DNA from: Conexivisphaera sp046536535
GTDB taxonomy: Archaea > Thermoproteota > Nitrososphaeria > Conexivisphaerales > Conexivisphaeraceae
Length of the DNA: 64,000 nt
Assembly (NCBI GenBank): GCA_046536535.1
Contig: JAWDMO010000001.1
Location: 1 to 64,000 of the forward strand
Reading direction: 5' to 3'
Shown here one piece after another: positions 39,904 to 47,658 of this stretch. Position 1 is the first letter of the stretch. Every line of letters starts with the position of its first letter. A program made the translations under genes and the position numbers. The notes below the pieces were generated by a model. It had not been told where the DNA came from and did not search any database. It saw only the letters and a program-made list of their open reading frames with translations.

Positions 39904-40736
39904 ATCGATCCCCCCAGCGCCGCCAGAGCGTCCCCGACCAGGGACTCCAGTGCAGCCGCGCCGTAGCCGCCGCATGGGCACGAGGACATGGCCCTCCGAG
40001 TCACCTCGTCGGCGATCCCCGCCGTCATCCTGGCGCCCCTCAGGTCCTCCAGGCGAAGCCCCGCCGAGGTCCCGCAGGCGCTGCCGCCCACGGCCATCCT
40101 GAGGTCCTCGACGACCCCGTCCACCGTGAGGCCCAGCGCCGCGACGTTCGCGATGGAGCGGTCCAGATGCCTGATGCCGCGTTTTCCGTAGTACCACCTG
40201 TAGCCGGCCGGGAGGTCCCCGAACTCCACGCGGACCAGCAGCTCGTCCCCGCGGATGCGCCCGGGTGAATCCCCGCCGAGGGGACTCCGATCGAGCCCCA
40301 CGCGCCTTTCGCCGTCCGGCCCGACAACCGTGGCGATGGCGTCGAGCGCAATGAGCGCCGGAGGAATATCGTTGCTCGGATCGCCGAGGGCGACGTTTCC
40401 GCCGAGCGTCCCCATTGTGCGGATGGCCGGATCGCCGACGGATGAGGCGGCGGACGATATCAGGGACAGCGCGGGGGACCCGCCGAGGCCCTCCAGCTCC
40501 GAGAGCCGCAGGGCGGACCCCAGGGATATCGTCCCCCGGGCGGCGTCGACGCCGCCCAGCTCCGGTAGACGCCCGATGTCGACGACGAGCTCGGGCCTGA
40601 CGAGCCTCCTCTTAAGCATGAGCACTCCGACGGTGCCGCCGGATATCACCAGGTGATCGCGCACGTCCGCCATCAGCTCGAGCGCCTCTTCCAGGGTCCC
40701 GGGGCGGGCGTACTCGAACCTGTCGGGATAGAGCAC
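39900..40736 (-). CDS. Molybdenum hydroxylase FAD-binding subunit
   Basis: FAD subunit (CoxM family) passing electrons from the iron-sulfur subunit. The 278-aa protein has the FAD motifs VISGGTVGVLMLKRRL (about 31-46) and TMGTLGGNVALGDPSND (about 105-121), then the C-terminal domain. GTG 40736 follows a TATA-like TTAACTTTAA (40761-40770) by about 26 bp, giving a leaderless transcript that starts the operon. The other strand's MFS gene diverges from here. Confidence 0.9.
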   Translation of the reverse strand: MLYPDRFEYARPGTLEEALELMADVRDHLVISGGTVGVLMLKRRLVRPELVVDIGRLPELGGVDAARGTISLGSALRLSELEGLGGSPALSLISSAASSVGDPAIRTMGTLGGNVALGDPSNDIPPALIALDAIATVVGPDGERRVGLDRSPLGGDSPGRIRGDELLVRVEFGDLPAGYRWYYGKRGIRHLDRSIANVAALGLTVDGVVEDLRMAVGGSACGTSAGLRLEDLRGARMTAGIADEVTRRAMSSCPCGGYGAAALESLVGDALAALGGSI

Positions 40737-40833
40737 GCTGTGCGGATGCGCGCATATCGTTTAACTTTAACGCGGAGGATACGCGACGCGAAGGCGGAAC
40801 GCAGCATCTGTGATGGCGCCGTAGTCCACATGT

Positions 40834-40884
40834 GATAAAGTGAACGGCAAACCTCGCCCCTTCTAGGGGCGGGGAGGAGGTCAG
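40834..40884 (+). repeat. 51-bp mini-element: joined ends of the 52-kb tnpB element
   Basis: Bases 40834-40865 are identical over 32 bp to the left end of the tnpB element at 52392-52423 (GATAAAGTGAACGGCAAACC and on). Bases 40868-40884 match its right end at 53871-53887 in 16 of 17 positions (GCGGGGAGGAGGTCAG versus GCGTGGAGGAGGTCAG). The two ends are fused with nothing between them, and CGCCCC/GGGGCG forms a hairpin. It lies just upstream of the promoter of the MFS gene that follows. Confidence 0.8.
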
Positions 40885-40903
40885 ATTGAACGTTCAACTA
40901 AGG

Positions 40904-40916
40904 ATATTAATATATG
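40904..40916 (+). promoter_or_regulatory. TATA box of MFS gene
   Basis: ATATTAATATATG lies about 26 bp before ATG 40934, which fits a leaderless transcript and decides the start of the transporter gene. The tnpB-type mini-element ends 20 bp upstream. Confidence 0.5.
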
Positions 40917-40933
40917 CGTTGTCCGGACGATGC

Positions 40934-42151
40934 ATGCGCGCCGCGCGGGAGGACGTCCACAGGCTGGCGGCCCTCAGCGTCTTCCTCTCGATGTTCCTCT
41001 GGGGGTTCTCCGACGCCATAGCGTCGCTCGCCACCCAGTGGCCGATCGTCCCGGAGCACGCCTACATCTACATGCTGCTCGCCATGCCGATCGGGCTGCT
41101 GTCGGGCAACTTTGTGATGGGGCACCTGGCGGACAGGCTGGGGAGGAAGCCCGTCATGGTGATGGCCCTCGCGATATACTTCGTCGGCGTGGCGCTCACG
41201 GCGCTCGCGGGATCCTGGGAACTGCTGGCCGTCGGCGTGGCGCTCCTCGTGTTCTCGGTGGCGGGGGGAGACGAGCCGGCGCTGCTCTCCTACCTTGCTG
41301 AGTCGTCCCCGGCGCGCTCACGCGGTACCCTGGTAATGATGGCCTCGAACGGAGCCAACGTCGGGGCGGCGGCGGCCGCATCCATATTCCTGCTGGTGGG
41401 CGGCGGCTTTCACGAGCAGAGGCTGGCGCTCATCGTGACGCTCGCGCTCGCGCTGCCGCTCGCAATACTCGTGAGGACCAGGCTCCCGGAGTCTATCGCA
41501 TGGAAGCGCGCCAAGGAGTCCGGCGCGGCGATCGGGCACGGCGTCCTGCGCGGGCTTGGCGGCGCGTCGAGGCTGTACTTCCTGATCACCATATCGCTCA
41601 CGACCATTCTGACGTACGGCCTCGTTTCGTGGGCCATGGGCCCCTATTTCTACCCGGAAATGGTCTCCCTGATAGTGCTGCTCTTCAACTTCGGCGCGAT
41701 AGCGGGCGGCCTCCTGGGATCCGCCATCATAGATCGCCTGGGGAGGAGGACCACGTCGATCTCGTATTACGCGGGCGGGTTCCTCACGGGGCTTGCCATA
41801 GTGATCCAGCTGGCGCTGCGTCCCTCCGCGTTCCTTATGTTCTCGTCGCTGCTGGTCATCAACGGGATATTCACACAGCTCACGTGGGGCCTCAGGCTGG
41901 TGATGGAGACCGAGCTCTTCCCCACGATCTCCAGGGCGACCTCGATAGCTGCCGTGAGGGCCTCCGGGTGGATCGTCTACATCGCGTCGCTCTTCTTCAC
42001 GGGCAGCTTCACGGCGCTCTCGTTCATGATCTACGATCTGGCGCTCTGGGCGGTCGGCGTCAGCGGGGCCGCGACGTGGGCGATCGCCGGCTACGAGACC
42101 AGGGGAAAGGCAATTGAGGAGCTGGATTCGATGACGGATCGGCATGGCTGA
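40934..42151 (+). CDS. MFS transporter
   Basis: Twelve-helix major facilitator of about 405 aa. Motif A reads MGHLADRLGRKPVMVMAL near residue 62; the second-half echo is IIDRLGRRTTSIS. Negative residue motifs of the sugar/aromatic-acid group are present (LAESSPARSRGTLVMM near 120; METELFPTISRATS near 325). ATG 40934 is chosen from the TATA box; a longer TTG start at 40886 would lie inside the promoter. Its end overlaps the next gene by 8 bp, so transporter and pseudoenzyme are probably made together and may share a ligand. Confidence 0.85.
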   Translation: MRAAREDVHRLAALSVFLSMFLWGFSDAIASLATQWPIVPEHAYIYMLLAMPIGLLSGNFVMGHLADRLGRKPVMVMALAIYFVGVALTALAGSWELLAVGVALLVFSVAGGDEPALLSYLAESSPARSRGTLVMMASNGANVGAAAAASIFLLVGGGFHEQRLALIVTLALALPLAILVRTRLPESIAWKRAKESGAAIGHGVLRGLGGASRLYFLITISLTTILTYGLVSWAMGPYFYPEMVSLIVLLFNFGAIAGGLLGSAIIDRLGRRTTSISYYAGGFLTGLAIVIQLALRPSAFLMFSSLLVINGIFTQLTWGLRLVMETELFPTISRATSIAAVRASGWIVYIASLFFTGSFTALSFMIYDLALWAVGVSGAATWAIAGYETRGKAIEELDSMTDRHG

Positions 42152-43301
42152 GGGCCTCGATGGTATCTTCACGGTCTGTCTCGTGTGCGGCGCGAGGAAT
42201 CCCGGCATCCACCCCCGCTGTCCGACCTGCGGAGGGCCGGCAATACTGGACGTGCCAGATCCAAAGTGGGACTTGATGCGCGATGTGCCCAGCATGTGGA
42301 GGTACGCGGGGATGCTCCCGGGATTCGCGAGGACCGTGTCCCTGGGGGAGGGACTGACGCCGGTCAGGAGGGTCGGAGGGGCTTTCGTGAAGTTGGAGGG
42401 GAGGAATCCGACCGGAAGCTACGCGGACAGGGCATCTTCAGTCATCGCGAGCTACGTGGCGTCCGGCAACCCCGGGGTCGGGAGGGTGGCCGTGGAGTAC
42501 TCGGAGGACTTCACGTACTCCATGGCGATGTACATGAGGGGCATCGCCGATGTGGATGTGGCGATCCCCGATCCGTCCAGGATCGATCCATCGGAGATCG
42601 TCGCGCTGGTCGGCCTCGGCGCGCGCGTGCGCTTCGGCCGCGTCGGGGACGGCCTGATGTACGCCAGCTCCCTGGCCGTTGAGGGGTTGAAGACGATCGC
42701 GCTCGAGATTGTGGAGAGGTACCCGAGGATGGAGAGGATCGTCGTGCCGGCGGAGACCGGCCTCCTGGCGCTCTCCATCTGGAAGGGCCTGAGGGACGCC
42801 GCGGATGCGGGGATCGATGTGGCTCCGGAGGTCGACGCCGCGGTCCTGGAGGGATCGCAGGCCCCGGAGCTGTTCAACAGCGCGGGCGACGTCAGGGTGC
42901 ACACCGTGGGCCTCGAGGAATCCATTGAGGGCCTTGTGAGGCTCGCCGGCTCGGGGATAAGGGCGAAGATGCTTTCGGCCGCGGCGTTCACGCTCGCGGA
43001 TGAGCTGGGGGGAGGGCTGGCGATCGTGACCGTGGCCCAGAGAAGGCAGGCCGCGAGGCGGACCAGGGAATCGGGGCTCATGGATGACGTGGAGGCCGCC
43101 GTGGCTCGGCTCGGGGAGGCCTCCGCGTACGACGTGTGGGGACGGCTCAGGGGATACAGCCTCAGGGGGGTCTACAAGGCGATCGCGGCCCTGGAGGTGG
43201 ACGGAAGGCTCTGCGCGCGCTACCGGATCCGGGGAGGCAGGAAGGTCAGGATGTATTTCCCGTGTGGGACCCACACGGGATCCCGGGCGATCACAGGATA
43301 G
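42144..43301 (+). CDS. Threonine synthase-like pseudoenzyme with zinc ribbon and possible winged helix
   Basis: The 385-aa protein has an N-terminal zinc ribbon (C12, C15, C26, C29: CLVCGARN, CPTCGG) and a threonine synthase-like PLP fold: LGEGLTPVRRV near 67 and LEGRNPTGSYADRASS (84-99). In active enzymes the latter is NPTGSFKDR, with the lysine bound to PLP; here it is Ala94. The phosphate loop SSGN is also lost (EYSEDFTYS). The last 55 residues (SAYDVWGRLRGYSLRGVYKA, IAALEVDGRLCARYRIRGG) resemble a winged helix. It should therefore not catalyse the PLP reaction and may be a regulator. It overlaps the MFS gene upstream; its end overlaps the convergent cyclase gene. Confidence 0.75.
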   Translation: MAEGLDGIFTVCLVCGARNPGIHPRCPTCGGPAILDVPDPKWDLMRDVPSMWRYAGMLPGFARTVSLGEGLTPVRRVGGAFVKLEGRNPTGSYADRASSVIASYVASGNPGVGRVAVEYSEDFTYSMAMYMRGIADVDVAIPDPSRIDPSEIVALVGLGARVRFGRVGDGLMYASSLAVEGLKTIALEIVERYPRMERIVVPAETGLLALSIWKGLRDAADAGIDVAPEVDAAVLEGSQAPELFNSAGDVRVHTVGLEESIEGLVRLAGSGIRAKMLSAAAFTLADELGGGLAIVTVAQRRQAARRTRESGLMDDVEAAVARLGEASAYDVWGRLRGYSLRGVYKAIAALEVDGRLCARYRIRGGRKVRMYFPCGTHTGSRAITG

Positions 43302-43992
43302 CGACGACCCTCGTAGGGGCTCCATCGAGGCCCCGCAGCTTCATGGGGAGGGCTATGAAGAAAGCGCGGGCCGATCCCCTCCCGCCCAGGACCTCCCCCA
43401 GGTTTGCCACCTCCTCTATTATCAGGATCCCGTTGGACAGGAGGATCCTGTGGACCTCCGTCCCCGTGTCGGTTATCGGCTCCATCGCGGCCGTCCTCTC
43501 CCCCCATCCCCCTATGCTGAACGCCTCGGTGGCCACGAGCGAGGCCCCCTTCTCCACCAAGTACTTGGCGCCGTCCACCGAGAGGTACGGCCACATGAAC
43601 AGGTACCTCCTGTTGATTCCCCTGAGCGAATCCCACCCCGTGTGCATGAAGACCATGTCGCCCCTCCTTATCTCGGCGTCGAACGCGCGCAGGTCGTCCG
43701 CGGTTATCGGCTCCCCATCCCCCTTATGGGTGAGGTCTATCGCCACGCCCTCGCCCATGAGCCTCCTCGGAGGTATCGCGCTCACCGGGTCGCCGTCCTC
43801 CAGCATGTGGGATGGCGCGTCCATGTGCGTCCCGTGATGCGTGTTCATATGTATCTCCCGGAGCCTGTAGCCGTCCACCTCCATCAGTTTGGCGTCCTCG
43901 ACCGAGAAGCGGCTGTTCGTGGGCCACGAGGGCATTCCGTGGTACATTTCGTGCGTCAGGTCGACTATCCTCGCGTTCCTCAGGTCCATCAT
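43291..43992 (-). CDS. Cyclase/kynurenine formamidase-like metal hydrolase
   Basis: Member of the cyclase family (arylformamidases, isatin hydrolase and polyketide cyclase-like proteins). The 233-aa protein has the metal motif HHGTHMDAPSHMLEDG (HxGTHxDxPxH, about 52-67), VDLTHEMYHGMPSWP near the start, and TEAFSIGGWGERTAAMEPIT. ATG 43992 overlaps the glucose dehydrogenase stop (ATGA). Position behind glucoamylase and glucose dehydrogenase suggests a lactonase-like role on gluconolactone, but that is inference; the family usually opens amides or lactones of aromatic compounds. Confidence 0.82.
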   Translation of the reverse strand: MMDLRNARIVDLTHEMYHGMPSWPTNSRFSVEDAKLMEVDGYRLREIHMNTHHGTHMDAPSHMLEDGDPVSAIPPRRLMGEGVAIDLTHKGDGEPITADDLRAFDAEIRRGDMVFMHTGWDSLRGINRRYLFMWPYLSVDGAKYLVEKGASLVATEAFSIGGWGERTAAMEPITDTGTEVHRILLSNGILIIEEVANLGEVLGGRGSARAFFIALPMKLRGLDGAPTRVVAIL

Positions 43993-45065
43993 TCCCACCC
44001 TATCACGGTCTTTATCTCCCCGCTGGGCCTCGCCGTCAGGGCATCGATGGAATCCTCCGGCTTGACGACGCTCGTTATCATCGATTTCAGGACCCCCGGG
44101 AACGAATCCTTCCAGCTGGACAGGTAGCTGAGGGCCCTTATGTAGTGCTCCTTCGCCCCGTCCACGGTCCCAACTATCGTGATGTTCCTCTCGACGACGT
44201 CTATCACGTCCTGTCCGGTCAGGCCCTCAGACCCCATCGGAGCCGTGCCGAACAGTATCATAGTCCCGTTCGGCCTCAGCGCCCTGAGGCCGTCTATCAC
44301 GACGTCCGGGCTCCCGGTGGTCTCGACGAACACGTCGGACTGCGGCACCGGCTTCGATCTGTCCTCGCGTATGAAGTACTCGGCGCCTATGCGGGAGGCC
44401 ATCTCCGCGAGCTTTCCCTCCGGGTCGTGCCTGCTGAACATCCTGACGTCCATCCCGACGGATGAGAACATCATGGCGAACAGCATCCCTATGGGTCCGG
44501 CGCCCGCGATCGTGACCGTGAGGCATGAACGGGATCCATCCCTGCAGTTGGTTATCGACCTCCTCGAGACCAGGTCGTAGACGTCGTACGATTTCACGAT
44601 ATTCTTCAGCGGCTCCGTGAGGACGGCTAGCATTCCGAGGGACTCGTCGTCCACGCGCACAAGATAGGTCGGGTCATCGGTGAAATGGTCCCTCATGAAA
44701 CCGTCGAGGCCCCTTATTCCGGCCTCCACGAAATCCCCGTCGCTGCAGTTGTCCTGGCGCCCTATAAGGCAGTTGAGGCATTTCCCGGGCCTCCTGACCA
44801 TCGGGATCACGAGGGAACCCTTCCTGATCTTCATGCCGGGATCCACATCCTCGACCCGGGCTAGGGCCTCGTGCCCGATTATGAGGTCGCCCGACCCGGG
44901 CGGAGGCCTCGCGAACGGCAGCTGGTTGTTCACGAGCCCCCTGTCGGTGCCGCATATTCCTGTGTAGAGCGTCCTGAGAAGGACCTCGCCCTTCCTCCTC
45001 TGGGGTTCCGGGACATCCCTCAGCGCGGCGCCGGGCTTTCCCACGGTTATCGATATGGCCCTCAT
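43989..45065 (-). CDS. gdh: Glucose 1-dehydrogenase (zinc-dependent MDR)
   Basis: Oxidises glucose (often also galactose and others) to the lactone with NAD(P), the first step of the archaeal Entner-Doudoroff routes. The 358-aa protein has the catalytic zinc site in YTGICGTDRGLVNN (Cys near 39) and IIGHEALARVEDV, the structural-zinc lobe KCLNCLIGRQDNC near 95, and the nucleotide motif VTIAGAGPIGMLFAMMF near 185. GRQDNC and the C-terminal layout match Sulfolobus-type glucose dehydrogenase. ATG 45065 overlaps the glucoamylase stop (ATGA), and its own stop overlaps the cyclase start. Confidence 0.9.
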   Translation of the reverse strand: MRAISITVGKPGAALRDVPEPQRRKGEVLLRTLYTGICGTDRGLVNNQLPFARPPPGSGDLIIGHEALARVEDVDPGMKIRKGSLVIPMVRRPGKCLNCLIGRQDNCSDGDFVEAGIRGLDGFMRDHFTDDPTYLVRVDDESLGMLAVLTEPLKNIVKSYDVYDLVSRRSITNCRDGSRSCLTVTIAGAGPIGMLFAMMFSSVGMDVRMFSRHDPEGKLAEMASRIGAEYFIREDRSKPVPQSDVFVETTGSPDVVIDGLRALRPNGTMILFGTAPMGSEGLTGQDVIDVVERNITIVGTVDGAKEHYIRALSYLSSWKDSFPGVLKSMITSVVKPEDSIDALTARPSGEIKTVIGWE

Positions 45066-47014
45066 GGCCCTGCCTCCGGTGTCACCGTAGATACGCCTTG
45101 CGGCGCTCCGGAGAGCCTCTCGTCCATCTCCACGAGCGCAATTATCAGCTCCGCGTGCGCCCACGCGAGCGGGGACGCCGAGAGCGGGGATCCATCGTAC
45201 GGGTTGACCTGCTCCGACAGCACGCCGGACCCCTGCGAGTGCGAGGCCACCCAGTCCAGCGCCTCCATGGCGCGGGGCATGTCCCCGGCCCTCAGATAAT
45301 ATCTCGCCAGCCAGAGCGTGGTGATCGTCCACGGGTTTCCGGGTATCGATTGATCGTCCTTCACCCTCATGTACCGATCCCCCTCATATCTGGCGAGGCC
45401 GCCCACGCCCCTTATCCAAAGCCTGGACCTGAGCTGGCCCACGGTGGACTCCACGCGCGGATCAATCGGGTCGATGAGCCCGAGGAGCGGCACCGCCAGC
45501 AGGGCGCTGTCGAGCGTGAAGTCGGGCTTCCCCCTTATGATGGCGCGGGCGAACCGGCCCACGTCCTTCGAGTAGAACTTCGCGGAGAACGAGTCCCTCA
45601 TCCTGGACGCGGTAGCCCTGTACCTCGCGGCCCTGTCGTCCTCGCCGAAGAGCCCCGCCATCCAGGCCGCGGCCTCGAGCGCGGCGTGCACCGCGGCCAC
45701 CGTGTGCGCGTGGATCCCGTAGCGCTCCTCCCACAGATCGTAGCTCTCCTTCGGGAGGCCGTCGTCGCCCACGAATCCGGCCATGAAGTCCGCCGCCCTT
45801 ATCACCAGGCGCTCGTAGTAGGGAGCCAGGAGCGCGACGTCGTTGCGCCTCCTCACGTATTCGCCGAGCGACCAGACGACGAGCGCCGTCTCGTCCTCCT
45901 GTATGTTGGCGATCGTGTGCCCGTCCATGACCATCGGGAGCCATGTGCTGGCGAGCTTTCCGTCCACGTAGTACTTGTGGTGGAGGTAGCCCTCATCTGA
46001 TATCGAGGACTCCATCAGATCGAAGAACTTGGTGGCGGTGGAGCTGTGGCCCGCCATGCTCAGCGCATAGGCCGATATCGCGGCGTCCCTGGGCCACACG
46101 TAGTAGTACCCATCCCTGTTAATCTTGAGCTGGTCGCTGTCCAGCGATGCAGCTATTCCGCCGGCCGCGTTCACGTGCGTCGCCAGTATGAAGAGGGAGC
46201 GCTTGAACAGGTACGGATAATCCCCGCCGAGCCTGGGGGAGCGCCTTGAGGACCAGTAGTCCCAGTAGTTAGACGTCCTCCTGAGCATCGAGGACAGCCT
46301 GCCCCAGCTCAGGCTTCCGCCGAGGGACGTGACGGACCGCATGTCCGGGCCACACGCTATGTAATAGAAGAGCGACTTTGAGCCGTGCGGCGCGAGGTCG
46401 GAGGAGTAGCCCACGACGGAGTCGACGGATCCGTTGGCCACCGGGTTCATCGAGAGCCTCCCGTCCTCCGCGTCCTTCCAGGTGCCGGCCAGCCCCACGT
46501 GCTCCTTTATCCCCACCGCATACTGGTCGATCCCCACGTTGTCCTCGCCTATCGCCGAGGCAAGGAAGTACCTGGCGCCCTTGTAGTGTATGATCGCGTT
46601 GAGCGCGGGATCGTATATCCCGGTATCCCCGATGTCGTTGCCGTATATATAGAAATTCTGATGCATGAAGACGGAGAACTTCCTCTTGGAGCCCGAGAGG
46701 TCCCTCACGGTTATCAGCCTGGCGTAGACATCCTCCAGCAGGTCCACGAAGTCCTTCGTCATTATCTCAACGCCGAGGCCGTCCGGCGCGTAGAGCGCCC
46801 TCGACACCATGGTGTCGCCGACGTAGTCCATCTCCCTGAGGACCGACGCGTCCAACCAGCGGAATTGGCCGTCCACCGAGATCCCGAACATGAAGGGATG
46901 GCCGATCGCGTGGTTGTCGCGCGCGGCCTTCGAGTAGTAGAAGTCGACTATCCAGTGATTTGAGTCGAACGCCGCTATCAACCTCCCGTTGCCCAGCGGC
47001 GTATACCTTACCAT
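45062..47014 (-). CDS. Glycoside hydrolase family 15 (glucoamylase/trehalase-like)
   Basis: Releases glucose from alpha-glucans or trehalose by inversion. The protein has an N-terminal beta-sandwich (about 1-260) and an (alpha/alpha)6 barrel. Catalytic acids are visible in SYDLWEERYGIH (general acid, near 415) and VLSEQVNPYDG (general base, near 610); IQEDETALVVW and YYYVWPRDAAISAYAL line the active site. ATG 47014 (MVRYTPLGNGRL) is preferred over ATG 47029 because TATTAA at 47037-47042 is about 26 bp before it. No signal peptide, so it works in the cytosol, consistent with trehalose or stored glycogen as substrate. It feeds the coupled glucose dehydrogenase. Confidence 0.92.
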   Translation of the reverse strand: MVRYTPLGNGRLIAAFDSNHWIVDFYYSKAARDNHAIGHPFMFGISVDGQFRWLDASVLREMDYVGDTMVSRALYAPDGLGVEIMTKDFVDLLEDVYARLITVRDLSGSKRKFSVFMHQNFYIYGNDIGDTGIYDPALNAIIHYKGARYFLASAIGEDNVGIDQYAVGIKEHVGLAGTWKDAEDGRLSMNPVANGSVDSVVGYSSDLAPHGSKSLFYYIACGPDMRSVTSLGGSLSWGRLSSMLRRTSNYWDYWSSRRSPRLGGDYPYLFKRSLFILATHVNAAGGIAASLDSDQLKINRDGYYYVWPRDAAISAYALSMAGHSSTATKFFDLMESSISDEGYLHHKYYVDGKLASTWLPMVMDGHTIANIQEDETALVVWSLGEYVRRRNDVALLAPYYERLVIRAADFMAGFVGDDGLPKESYDLWEERYGIHAHTVAAVHAALEAAAWMAGLFGEDDRAARYRATASRMRDSFSAKFYSKDVGRFARAIIRGKPDFTLDSALLAVPLLGLIDPIDPRVESTVGQLRSRLWIRGVGGLARYEGDRYMRVKDDQSIPGNPWTITTLWLARYYLRAGDMPRAMEALDWVASHSQGSGVLSEQVNPYDGSPLSASPLAWAHAELIIALVEMDERLSGAPQGVSTVTPEAGP

Positions 47015-47118
47015 GGCTTCCCGGGGCATGATCGAGTATTAATCGTTGCGCACCGCTGCGGCGGCGGAGCCGTGCGACATATCATATTAAAAATAAATAC
47101 GTTGTTAAGGGTGCGCGC

Positions 47119-47658
47119 CTACTCCGGCAGCGCGGTCCTCCCGAGCGTCGTGTTGGCCACTATCGCTATCCCCAGGTACATGGCGACTATCCCGGTTATC
47201 AGTCCCATGTATCCCCCGGCTATGGTGGACGCGGCTACCCATCCGCCTATCCCGAGGAGGAGGAACGTGATCGTCAGGAGGATCAGAACTATCGTGAGGA
47301 CCCTCGCCTTCACCATCCCCGCTATGGCCGCGTACGCGAGCGTCACTATGCCCCAGAGGATCATCCAGAGGCCGAGCTCGGACCCCGAGACGGGTAGCCC
47401 CAGTATCAGCGTGAATGCGAGCCCGAGCCAGAACAGGCCGTATGTGGAGAAGGCGGTCCCGCCGAAGGTGTCGCCGCGCCTGAAGTTCATCCAGCCCGCG
47501 AAAACCTGCGCCAGCCCTCCCCAGAAGACCGCGTACCCTATCGTGAGGCCCGTCGTCGGTATGAGCCCCGCGTTGTGCGCGCTTAGCACTATCGTTGTCA
47601 GGGCGAATCCCAGGAGCCCGAGGCCCCCGGGGTTCACCTTCTCGAATCCGGCGCTCAT
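47119..47658 (-). CDS. Acetate uptake transporter (GPR1/FUN34/SatP family)
   Basis: Six-helix acetate/succinate channel or symporter. The 179-aa protein has the family signature NPGGLGLLGFALTT (residues 9-22, the NPAPLGL motif) and helices at about 14-31, 38-56, 68-86, 92-112, 117-140 and 143-165. ATG 47658 overlaps the stop of the acetyl-CoA synthetase gene, so import and activation of acetate are made together. Confidence 0.93.
   Translation of the reverse strand: MSAGFEKVNPGGLGLLGFALTTIVLSAHNAGLIPTTGLTIGYAVFWGGLAQVFAGWMNFRRGDTFGGTAFSTYGLFWLGLAFTLILGLPVSGSELGLWMILWGIVTLAYAAIAGMVKARVLTIVLILLTITFLLLGIGGWVAASTIAGGYMGLITGIVAMYLGIAIVANTTLGRTALPE

Noticed and set aside
37419..40736. Aerobic carbon monoxide dehydrogenase
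   Set aside because: The operon order fits CoxMSL, but the large subunit lacks the AYRCSFR active-site loop with the copper-binding cysteine.
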